A DNA stretch of 6,734 nt, from positions 1 through 6,734 of the forward strand of contig CAYQNS010000199.1 of the NCBI GenBank assembly GCA_964418755.1. Reading direction: 5' to 3'. A program made the position numbers and the translations under genes. The notes below the pieces were generated by a model, which saw only the letters and a list, made by a program, of their open reading frames with translations, did no database searches and was not told the DNA's origin. Positions 1 to 5,632 of the stretch are shown piece by piece (position 1 is the stretch's first letter; each line of letters starts with the position of its first letter). Source of the stretch: 4572-123 sp964418755 (GTDB lineage: Bacteria > Desulfobacterota > Desulfobacteria > Desulfobacterales > 4572-123).

Positions 1-515
1 GCCAGGGGCAGTGTGCCGCCTTTTACATTGATGAGCAGTTTAATGAGCCCCAGGGCCAGAAAACAGGCCAGGCCGATATCGAAACGATGACTTATGGTCT
101 CCTGATCCGTGGGTCTGACCCATAACCGTATCCCGCAGAACCACAGGAAACAGACACAAAAAAGGAGGAGGATCAAAAACAGCCACCCGGTAACGGCCCT
201 GTCCAGCATAAAAAAATCCAAAATCCAGCCAGGGTGCCGGAAGCTAGATTGAAGATTGTAATAGCGGTGGCAAAGCCATAATGACGCAAACACCCATCCT
301 GCCAGGTGGAGTCCGGCGATATATATCGGGCGCCACCCCCTTTGACGGTGGATGCCGGTGAGGATGGCGGCGAAAAAAAGAATCATTGCCGCTTGGGTTG
401 CATGGATTGGTTTCTGGGAGATACCGGCCAGAATAAAATCGGTGCAGGCATAAAAGCAGCTGATCATCATGATACCGGATGCTGTCATCAGAAAAATTGA
501 GGGTCGGTGTTTCAT
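1..515 (-). CDS. Polytopic membrane protein of the moxR-DUF58 cluster, partial (C-terminus beyond the window)
   Basis: I read this frame directly from the minus strand: 171 codons from the ATG at 515 to the window edge with no stop. The protein is strongly hydrophobic, with about five likely membrane segments near residues 7-32, 43-57, 66-86, 109-131 and 145-163, separated by short basic or aromatic loops. I see no enzymatic motif in this part. The ATG overlaps the stop of the DUF58 gene as ATGA (512-515), and a GGAGG ribosome-binding site lies 10 bases upstream (526-530), so the start is well fixed and translation is probably coupled. In many genomes the gene after moxR and DUF58 encodes a membrane protein carrying a transglutaminase, DUF4129 or von Willebrand A domain further along. 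The missing C-terminal part would decide whether that holds here, so I do not assign a family. Confidence 0.8.
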   Translation of the reverse strand, partial: MKHRPSIFLMTASGIMMISCFYACTDFILAGISQKPIHATQAAMILFFAAILTGIHRQRGWRPIYIAGLHLAGWVFASLWLCHRYYNLQSSFRHPGWILDFFMLDRAVTGWLFLILLLFCVCFLWFCGIRLWVRPTDQETISHRFDIGLACFLALGLIKLLINVKGGTLPL

Positions 516-1711
516 TTTTTCCGATCCTCCGGGGCCAACAGATTATCCAGATAGACGGTGTGACCTTGCTGCAGGGTGTCCGGTATCTCATCCTCATTGG
601 ACTTTTGCGCCAGGACAAAGCAGGCGGGAATGTTTCGATAGACCATGAAGGCTTTGGCCAGACGGGTTTGCCGGCAACGGTGACAGGCAAAGTAGATGCT
701 GGTGACACCCCAGGGGATGGTATACCCGCCTGCCAGGATATCGGTGACCGGACCTGCCTTTTCAGCACTGACTCCGGCAAGGGTTTCAAGGATGGATGCC
801 ATCTGCACGGCACTTCTTGAGATGGGAATGATGTTTGATCCGTTGCCGGCAATGGTGCCGTTGGTGGCAAATCCCACGGCAATGCGCTGACGATCCAGTT
901 GAAGGATAAGAGAAGCGATGGCTTCCAGGCTTTTTTCAAAGTCTGTCGGCGTTTTTTCAAATTGGTCAACATCGAGAAGGATCAGTATCTTTTCCTGCTG
1001 GGCCGGTTCGCAAAGCTTTTCCTGCAACCGATGGTGTCGCGCACTCGCCTTCCAGTGGATGCTCCGGGCAGGCCTTCCCGCTTGATAATCCCGGGTTCCG
1101 AAAATATGGTACGGATCTTCTATGGGGCTGCGCATGCCGGGAATACCGAAAAACGCTCTTTTGGGAAGAGACAGGGGCCTGATGGGCACAATGCGGGGGT
1201 AGACCACCACCTCGAGCCGGTCTTCCGCCTTTTCAGTCTTGAAAAAAAAGCCGAAGATGTCTCCTCCCTGCAGGATGGGCGGACCCAGGTTGTAGACGCC
1301 CCTTTTTTTCGGGAACAGCTCCCTTGAAATCACAGATTGTTGAAACCAGAAAAGACAGATCTCCTCCCTGATCCATTGGTCTCCATCCGGTTTTATCATG
1401 GATCTGTGGGTGAAGAGATCGATTTTCAATAGTACCGGGAGCAATTTTGAGTTGATGACGCGAATTTCGATTTTAAGCCGTTCGCCGGGAAACAGTCTTG
1501 TAGTATTCAGTGCTATGTTACAGTTGACATGGTCCAGGCTGATCCGGCTCCATAGATAGGAACCGATGCCCATGGCCAGGATGATGAGGGAAAAGAGGGT
1601 CAGTTCCGCAACATCAAACAGCAGGGCAAAAAACAGGCAGACAAAGATAAAGGCCTGTATGAAAAATGCCGGGAAGATGGACGCGGGCGCTTCAGCCAAC
1701 GGCGGTCTCAT
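512..1711 (-). CDS. DUF58 domain-containing protein
   Basis: This 399-residue protein has two N-terminal membrane segments (about residues 12-32 and 35-55), a beta-rich middle region, and a DUF58 domain in the second half. Diagnostic features are RGVYNLGPPILQGGDIFGFF (138-157), the family pattern of a glycine-rich strand leading to D-x-F-G, and the signature GTRDYQAGRPARSIHWKASAR region (205-225). Next comes a von Willebrand A-like strand, ILILLDVDQF (242-251). The usual metal-site D-x-S-x-S is not intact there, since the serines are replaced (DVDQF). Length is normal for the family. Two TM helices with the rest likely cytoplasmic fits a partner of the MoxR ATPase encoded 17 bases upstream. 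The start is supported by AAGGTGAG at 1715-1722. Biochemical function of DUF58 proteins is largely undefined; a role in envelope or complex assembly with MoxR is inferred from context. Confidence 0.93.
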   Translation of the reverse strand: MRPPLAEAPASIFPAFFIQAFIFVCLFFALLFDVAELTLFSLIILAMGIGSYLWSRISLDHVNCNIALNTTRLFPGERLKIEIRVINSKLLPVLLKIDLFTHRSMIKPDGDQWIREEICLFWFQQSVISRELFPKKRGVYNLGPPILQGGDIFGFFFKTEKAEDRLEVVVYPRIVPIRPLSLPKRAFFGIPGMRSPIEDPYHIFGTRDYQAGRPARSIHWKASARHHRLQEKLCEPAQQEKILILLDVDQFEKTPTDFEKSLEAIASLILQLDRQRIAVGFATNGTIAGNGSNIIPISRSAVQMASILETLAGVSAEKAGPVTDILAGGYTIPWGVTSIYFACHRCRQTRLAKAFMVYRNIPACFVLAQKSNEDEIPDTLQQGHTVYLDNLLAPEDRKK

Positions 1712-1728
1712 TTTCTCACCTTTGTGAA

Positions 1729-2658
1729 TCAGGCCGGCACCGGGGTGCGGGAAAGGATCTCTTCCAGGATATGCTCAGGGCGCTTTCCCTTGAGTTTTTC
1801 CGCCTCGGTTAAAATGATGCGATGGCCCAGAACAGGGATAGCGAGCTGTTTGACATCGTCGGGAAGGACATAGTTGCGATCCCTTAAGGCGGCAAGCCCC
1901 TGGGCCGTGCGCATCAACCCCAATGAGCCCCTGGGGCTGGCCCCGAACCGCAGGCTTTCATGATGCCGGGTGGCCCCCACAAGGTCTGTAATATAGTCCC
2001 GCACCAGGGTCGATATTTTGATTTTTCGACACATCTGCTGCATATGGACGAGCTGGTCGGTGTCGGCAACGGGGGTGAGTGCCGCCAGCGGGTCATGGCT
2101 TTGAAACCGTTCTAATATGGCCATCTCCTCTGTCTTGTCGGGATAGCCCAGGCTGATTTTGAGCAGGAACCGGTCCAGCTGGGCCTCGGGCAGGGGAAAG
2201 GTGCCCTCCAGTTCAATGGGATTTTGTGTCGCCATGACGAAAAAAGGCCTTGGCAGCGGGCGGGTCCTGCCGTCAATAGTCACCTGGTGCTCTTCCATGC
2301 TTTCAAGAAGACTCGACTGGGTCCTGGGAATCGCCCGGTTGATCTCGTCTGCCAGCAGAATATGGGCCATCACCGGCCCCGGTTGGAATTTGAATTCCCC
2401 GCTTTTTTGATCATAGACATTGAACCCGGTAATATCTGCGGGCAACAGGTCCGGCGTGAACTGGATTCGTTTGAACGATCCTTTGATGCTTTTGGCAAGG
2501 CTTCTGGTGATCAACGTCTTGCCCACACCCGGCACATCTTCCAGCAGGACATGACCATCGGCAAGCAGCGCCACCATGAGAAGTTCGAGGGCATCACCCT
2601 TTCCCACTACCACGCGGGATATATTTTCAATGATTTTTTTTCCTGATTCGAATGTCAT
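1729..2658 (-). CDS. MoxR-family AAA+ ATPase
   Basis: This is a complete 309-residue AAA+ ATPase of MoxR type, the usual length. Motifs in order are Walker A GVGKT (44-48, within DVPGVGKTLI), Walker B ILLADEINRA (100-109), sensor 1 ATQNP (143-147), the arginine-finger region PEAQLDRF (157-164), and sensor 2 GASPRG (239-244). A C-terminal helical lid follows, with the typical VLPDDVKQLAIPVLGHRI stretch (264-281). MoxR ATPases act as chaperone-like remodelling machines in the cytosol, usually for a partner carrying DUF58 or a von Willebrand A domain. Here the DUF58 gene follows 17 bases after the stop. The start at 2658 gives the normal N-terminus of the family; its ribosome site is weak (GGGA at 2665-2668). 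It sits 13 bases after the usp stop, suggesting readthrough from that gene. The specific client cannot be told from the sequence. Confidence 0.96.
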   Translation of the reverse strand: MTFESGKKIIENISRVVVGKGDALELLMVALLADGHVLLEDVPGVGKTLITRSLAKSIKGSFKRIQFTPDLLPADITGFNVYDQKSGEFKFQPGPVMAHILLADEINRAIPRTQSSLLESMEEHQVTIDGRTRPLPRPFFVMATQNPIELEGTFPLPEAQLDRFLLKISLGYPDKTEEMAILERFQSHDPLAALTPVADTDQLVHMQQMCRKIKISTLVRDYITDLVGATRHHESLRFGASPRGSLGLMRTAQGLAALRDRNYVLPDDVKQLAIPVLGHRIILTEAEKLKGKRPEHILEEILSRTPVPA

Positions 2659-2671
2659 GATATGTCCCGGC

Positions 2672-3190
2672 CTATGGTAATCGAATAATTAGAACCGGGA
2701 TAGCAGATTGCCTGACCACCTTTTTGGCGGTGCTGCCGGCAAGGACTTTAGTGATGCCGCCCTGGCCGTGGGTCCCCATGACGATGAGGTCACAATTCTG
2801 TTTTTGGGCTGTTGCAATGATGGTTTCGACGGGTGGTCCCTCTCTGATCAAGATTTCATCGGTGACAAAGGTCTGATCCTGGGAGTCGGCCTTTACTTCA
2901 TCGGAAAACGCCTGGAGCACCTCCTTTATGGTAACATTATTCCTTTTTTTGCCGATCATATGTTCCCGGGCTTCGGAATAATGCCGATCCTTGACCTCTT
3001 TCAATGTTTTGGCACTGATCATACTCGATATAAATTCTTCACTGGCGGTTTCAGCAATAACATGGAGCATCGTAATCCCGGCACCGTAAATATCGGCGAG
3101 ACTGACGGCATAGGCAAATGCATGAACAGCGCTTTCCGACAGGTCGGTTGCATACAGGATTTTTTTAATCCGGATATTGGGTAAATTCAT
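2672..3190 (-). CDS. Universal stress protein (UspA family), ATP-binding type
   Basis: This 172-residue single-domain Usp is slightly longer than the usual 140-150 because of a charged helical insert around residues 55-110. The N-terminal strand IKKILYATDLSES (8-20) carries the conserved Asp16. The nucleotide loop G-2x-G-9x-G-S is intact (G139, G142, G152, S153), which in this family marks ATP-binding rather than UspA-type members. The terminal strand IPVLIIRLP closes the fold. Such proteins are soluble, usually dimeric, and linked to stress or energy limitation; the target is unknown. AAGGA at 3197-3201, six bases before the ATG, supports the start. The gene heads a compact minus-strand cluster with moxR 13 bases downstream, so it is probably co-transcribed with it. 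The 406-base region before it is the likely place for the cluster promoter, but I see no consensus promoter. Confidence 0.95.
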   Translation of the reverse strand: MNLPNIRIKKILYATDLSESAVHAFAYAVSLADIYGAGITMLHVIAETASEEFISSMISAKTLKEVKDRHYSEAREHMIGKKRNNVTIKEVLQAFSDEVKADSQDQTFVTDEILIREGPPVETIIATAQKQNCDLIVMGTHGQGGITKVLAGSTAKKVVRQSAIPVLIIRLP

Positions 3191-3327
3191 TTTTTATCCT
3201 TTTTTTAGGGTAAAAGAAAAATAGCGTTTTGCTGTTTAATGTGAGTTGCCGGAGGAATCTATCTTCCGTCCGAATGGGATACAAATGCATCGGGTATAAG
3301 CAGTTTGTTCAGCCGTGCATCCTGCAT

Positions 3328-3345
3328 ATTTCTAAAAATAGAAAT
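3328..3345. repeat. AT-rich inverted repeat upstream of usp
   Basis: The arms ATTTCTA and TAGAAAT are perfect 7-base inverted repeats around an AAAA centre. The element lies about 138 bases upstream of the usp start. Its symmetry and AT content would suit a regulator binding site, but simple AT-rich repeats also arise by chance in spacers, and no regulator gene is nearby to support a role. Confidence 0.4.
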
Positions 3346-3466
3346 TAGAAAGCAGTGTGTATTTTGCGTAAGTATTATACCCGGGTCCGGCGCATTGAAT
3401 TTGGTCAGGCATGGAACAGAGGATTCGGCGCATCAGGATTTCGAGACTGCCAGCTGGTCTGCTTTC

Positions 3467-3518
3467 ATGTTGTGCCGGAGGGAGCATGTTTTAAAAAATA
3501 CTCCCTCCGGTGCAGCGT
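3467..3518 (+). repeat. Long hairpin, pairing best as plus-strand RNA
   Basis: A perfect 10-base inverted repeat CCGGAGGGAG (3475-3484) / CTCCCTCCGG (3501-3510) encloses a 16-base AT-rich loop. Moving outward, the next eight positions (3467-3474 against 3511-3518) all pair in plus-strand RNA as four Watson-Crick and four G-U pairs. This gives an unbroken 18-pair stem. On the minus strand the same four positions become A-C mismatches, leaving the core 10 pairs. That strand bias suggests that, if the structure is functional, the plus-strand RNA is the relevant one. It could also be a copy of a dispersed palindromic repeat, or help end dctM transcription despite lacking a T-run on the minus strand. 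Confidence 0.55.
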
Positions 3519-3540
3519 AAAGGCGGTATGCCTTTTTATT
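3519..3540 (+). terminator. Terminator-like stem on the plus strand
   Basis: AAAGGC (3519-3524), a GGTAT loop and GCCTTT (3530-3535) form a six-base stem running into TTATT, so a T-rich tail follows on the plus strand only. It abuts the long hairpin ending at 3518. No protein gene lies upstream on the plus strand, so it would serve a non-coding or antisense transcript if it works at all. The stem is short and only moderately GC-rich, hence the low confidence. Confidence 0.3.
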
Positions 3541-3596
3541 AGCATCAGTAGATGGATTGCCGGGGTATTCCCCGAAATTATTGTAATTGCCTTGTT

Positions 3597-4850
3597 TTAA
3601 TGCCCGAAATATACACTGGGCAACCACAAAGCTATCTGGGGAAATACCATCACGAGGATTAGCCCGAGCAGCATAACCAGCACAAAGGGGACGATGGAGC
3701 GATAAATATCCGCCAGGGAAACCTCTTTGGGCGCCATAGCTTTCATAAGAAACAGATTATAGCCGAAAGGAGGCGTCATATACGCAATTTGACAGGTGAT
3801 CGTATAGAGAACACCATACCATATCGGGTTGTACCCCAATTCGATGATCAGGGGTACATAAAGCGGCGCAACAATGATGAGCATTGCCGTATCATCTAGA
3901 AACATGCCCATCAGAATGTAGGACAACTGCATCATAACGAGTATGCCGAACGGACTGAGCCCCCACCGGTCGAGAAACAGAGATTTTATCGCATGCACGG
4001 CGCCCAGGCCGTCAAAGACTGCGCCAAAGCAGAGGGCCGCCAGAATAACCCACATAAACATGCAGCTTACGCTCAGAGTGTTCCGCAGCGTGTCTTCCAG
4101 GACCTGTCTGCTTAATCGGCCTTTGACGATAGCGACAATGGTTGTTGCTGCAGCACCGGCTGCGGAGCACTCGACGAGGCTGGTGATTCCCATTAAAAAT
4201 AGTCCCGTCATGGAAAAGATAATAACGAGTGGAATGATTCCGGCCCTTAGCAGCCGCAATTTTTTCCCCCATGTAAACTGCCGTTCTTCCGGGGGTAAAA
4301 TCGGCCCCAGATTCGGCTGAAGTTTGCAGCGGATAGCGATGTAGGCGATAAACAGGCCTGCCAGCAGGAGACCGGGGAAAACACCGGCCAGCCATAGCTG
4401 GCCCACCGGCTGTCTGGCGATCATTCCATAAAGAACAAGGACGACACTGGGCGGGACCATGATTCCAAGGGAACTGCCGGCCTGGATGACGCCGGTTACC
4501 ATGACTTTGTCGTATTTTCGTTTCAACATTTCCGGCATGGCGATACTGGCGCCGATCGCCATGCCGGCGACGCTCAGACCGTTCATGGCGGAGACGGCAA
4601 CCATCAGCCCCATCGTTCCAATAGCCAGACCGCCGTGAATCGGACCCATCCAGACATGAAACATCTTATAGAGATCACTGGCGATTCCCGATTCGGAAAA
4701 CATATACCCCATATAGATAAATAATGGCAGGGTCAGAAGCGGGTACCAGTTCAGCAACGCAAAGCTTGCGTTGAACGGCATCTCCCCACCACCGTTTCCC
4801 CACAGCGTCAGCGAAAAAATCGTGGCGATACCTCCGATGGCGCCAAAGAC
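3597..4850 (-). CDS. dctM: TRAP transporter large permease DctM, N-terminus missing in assembly gap
   Basis: 417 residues of the large membrane subunit of a TRAP transporter are visible, running from the gap edge to the TAA at 3597-3599. Family landmarks, numbered from the gap edge, are LPLFIYMGYMFSESG (41-55), GGLAIGTMGLM (73-83), IAMPEMLKRKYDK (103-115), the re-entrant loop GSSLGIMVPPSVVLVLYG (125-142), LAGVFPGLLLA (154-164), GMFLDDTAMLIIVAPLYVP (315-333), and TPPFGYNLF (359-367). About a dozen membrane segments are expected. DctM forms the transport path and moves solute with a cation gradient, usually sodium. Full DctM proteins are about 425-440 residues, so roughly 10-25 N-terminal residues, the start codon and the ribosome site are probably hidden in the N run. 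In this subfamily position GSS of many relatives reads NGLS (90-93). The partner dctQ is just upstream. Confidence 0.93.
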   Translation of the reverse strand, partial: VFGAIGGIATIFSLTLWGNGGGEMPFNASFALLNWYPLLTLPLFIYMGYMFSESGIASDLYKMFHVWMGPIHGGLAIGTMGLMVAVSAMNGLSVAGMAIGASIAMPEMLKRKYDKVMVTGVIQAGSSLGIMVPPSVVLVLYGMIARQPVGQLWLAGVFPGLLLAGLFIAYIAIRCKLQPNLGPILPPEERQFTWGKKLRLLRAGIIPLVIIFSMTGLFLMGITSLVECSAAGAAATTIVAIVKGRLSRQVLEDTLRNTLSVSCMFMWVILAALCFGAVFDGLGAVHAIKSLFLDRWGLSPFGILVMMQLSYILMGMFLDDTAMLIIVAPLYVPLIIELGYNPIWYGVLYTITCQIAYMTPPFGYNLFLMKAMAPKEVSLADIYRSIVPFVLVMLLGLILVMVFPQIALWLPSVYFGH

Positions 4851-4950
4851 NNNNNNNNNNNNNNNNNNNNNNNNNNNNNNNNNNNNNNNNNNNNNNNNNN
4901 NNNNNNNNNNNNNNNNNNNNNNNNNNNNNNNNNNNNNNNNNNNNNNNNNN
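4851..4950. other. Assembly gap of exactly 100 N
   Basis: The run of exactly 100 undetermined bases is the usual scaffold placeholder for a gap of unknown true size. It falls between the visible parts of dctQ and dctM. By comparison with normal subunit lengths, the missing coding sequence should be about 60-90 codons (the last DctQ helix plus the DctM N-terminus), more than the 33 codons the placeholder could hold. Confidence 0.95.
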
Positions 4951-5309
4951 GCATATTCAATGCTGGAATATGCGCCGACGAGGAGAAACACCAGGTAGAA
5001 AATCAGAAGGGGAGCGGTAATGGAGTCCGCCAGACCCTGTTTTTTTACCGACCATCGGCCATAGAGGAGGTCCATCCTGACATGCCCTTTGAGCATCATG
5101 GAATAGCCGCCGCCAAGCAGGTAGTAAGCCGCCATGGTAAACTGGGCCATCTCCACAACCCATATGTGAGGCGTATCGAAGATGGTCCTGGATATGGACT
5201 CATACAGCAGAATTCCCATCATGCCGAAAACCAGATACATTGAGAATTTGCCCACCGCCTTGTTGGTTGTTTCGACGTAGTGTATGAATAATTTTATTGG
5301 TTTAGGCAT
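4951..5309 (-). CDS. dctQ: TRAP transporter small permease DctQ, C-terminus missing in assembly gap
   Basis: The first 119 residues of the small membrane subunit are visible before the gap. Likely membrane segments are at 23-40, 51-73 and 96-116. The hallmark stretch is WVVEMAQFTMAAYYLLGGGY (50-69) followed by KGHVRMDLLY (74-83), matching the DctQ pattern of a Glu-containing helix, a Gly-rich turn and H-V-x-x-D. DctQ proteins are about 150-190 residues with four helices, so the fourth helix is lost in the gap. DctQ pairs with DctM to build the membrane unit. AGGGG at 5315-5319, five bases before the ATG, supports the start. In the sequence as given, the frame runs through the Ns into dctM; natural DctQM fusions exist, but this join is produced by a placeholder and does not show one. 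Confidence 0.9.
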
Positions 5310-5342
5310 TGCAGCCCCTTTCTTTTGGTTCCTTTAAACGGA

Positions 5343-5384
5343 ATTGAGCAATTTGTTACTCAATCCGCGCTGATCTATTGAGTA
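5343..5384. promoter_or_regulatory. Three alternating ATTGAG half-sites before dctQ
   Basis: ATTGAG occurs at 5343-5348, its complement CTCAAT at 5359-5364, and ATTGAG again at 5377-5382. The middle arm can pair with the outer ones in two exclusive ways: an 8-base stem TACTCAAT / ATTGAGTA (5357-5364 with 5377-5384, 12-base loop) or a 6-base stem with 5343-5348 (10-base loop). A further copy, CTCAAT, is at 5521-5526. The cluster ends 33 bases before the dctQ start. It could be an array of regulator half-sites or alternative mRNA hairpins; nothing in the window decides between these, and chance is possible. Confidence 0.4.
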
Positions 5385-5389
5385 TCCCC

Positions 5390-5452
5390 GCAACGGGATT
5401 TACCGAAAATCACCAGCATAAACAACGCAATGTTCGTCGAAAAACCCGTTGC
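5390..5452. repeat. Inverted repeat GCAACGGG / CCCGTTGC
   Basis: Perfect 8-base arms (5390-5397 and 5445-5452) are separated by 47 bases. A further CCCC (5386-5389) can face GGGG (5460-5463) outside a small bulge, lengthening the possible stem. It sits between the dctP and dctQ genes and could be a stabilising hairpin in the transcript or part of a dispersed intergenic repeat. The loop is long, so it is not a classical terminator. Confidence 0.4.
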
Positions 5453-5632
5453 CTTTACCGGGGCAGTATTCGTGAACCCGTATGCATCAATATCTCAGCA
5501 CATCTCTACGTAATAAATCGCTCAATTTATGCTTAACTTGGAGTTTGGAAGGTCAGCCCCCCTGCCGGGTTCTAATCCAAGGTCAGGGAAGGCCGCCTTC
5601 TATGCTATACTACAAGGCTCTCCACCCAATTT

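Larger units (their letters stand above)
3191..3596. other. Non-coding spacer between dctM and usp, with several inverted repeats
   Basis: No frame here looks like a conserved gene; the short open frames on both strands show no family resemblance or good ribosome sites. The spacer must hold the end of the dctM transcript and the start of the usp cluster. A perfect TATAAT occurs on the minus strand (3374-3379) but has no acceptable -35 at 16-18 bases. A second weak pair for usp is TTGTAT / TAGATT on the minus strand, with 17-base spacing just upstream of the gene. A CGGGG-TATT-CCCCG hairpin (3561-3574) lies 22 bases after the dctM stop but lacks a following T-run on the minus strand. An 8-base direct repeat CGGCGCAT is at 3388-3395 and 3426-3433, and a 9-base inverted pair is at 3291-3299 and 3375-3383. 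The larger structures are listed separately. Confidence 0.7.
5310..5632. other. 323-base spacer between dctP and dctQ
   Basis: No convincing gene lies here. The spacer is unusually long for a TRAP operon, where these genes are often close together. Starting from the dctP end it holds a near-palindrome GAAGGC-C-GCCTTC (5588-5600), without a T-run on the minus strand, and a direct repeat AAGGTCAG (5549-5556 and 5579-5586). Next is a stop-to-stop minus-strand frame of 38 codons ending in TAG at about 5374, including IALFMLVIFGKSRCGDTQ, which I do not recognise as a gene. Two inverted-repeat groups close to dctQ follow and are listed separately. Such spacers can lower dctQM expression relative to dctP or carry a second promoter. 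I find no consensus promoter or classical terminator. Confidence 0.65.

Noticed and set aside
244..972. Long minus-strand open frame of 242 codons overlapping the DUF58 gene and the membrane protein gene
   Set aside because: It is Pro/Ser/Arg-rich without family resemblance and lies across two well-supported genes in another frame; a shadow frame.
3291..3383. Nine-base inverted pair CGGGTATAA / TTATACCCG bracketing the AT-rich palindrome, suggestive of mobile element ends
   Set aside because: No target-site duplication or transposase, and a pair of this length at such spacing is expected fairly often by chance.
3355..3600. Plus-strand open frame of 81 codons in the dctM-usp spacer
   Set aside because: No plausible ribosome site or domain, Cys-rich odd composition, and it traverses the hairpins; no evidence of protein coding.
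3433..3627. 64-codon minus-strand frame starting inside the end of dctM
   Set aside because: No ribosome site, overlaps dctM out of frame, and runs through the long hairpin; treated as non-coding, although it might be worth including when checking for a dispersed repeat.
5558..5582. GGTTCTAATCC resembling a tRNA T-arm, as in an attachment site
   Set aside because: The flanking bases do not form the T-stem and no acceptor or anticodon arms can be placed; likely chance.
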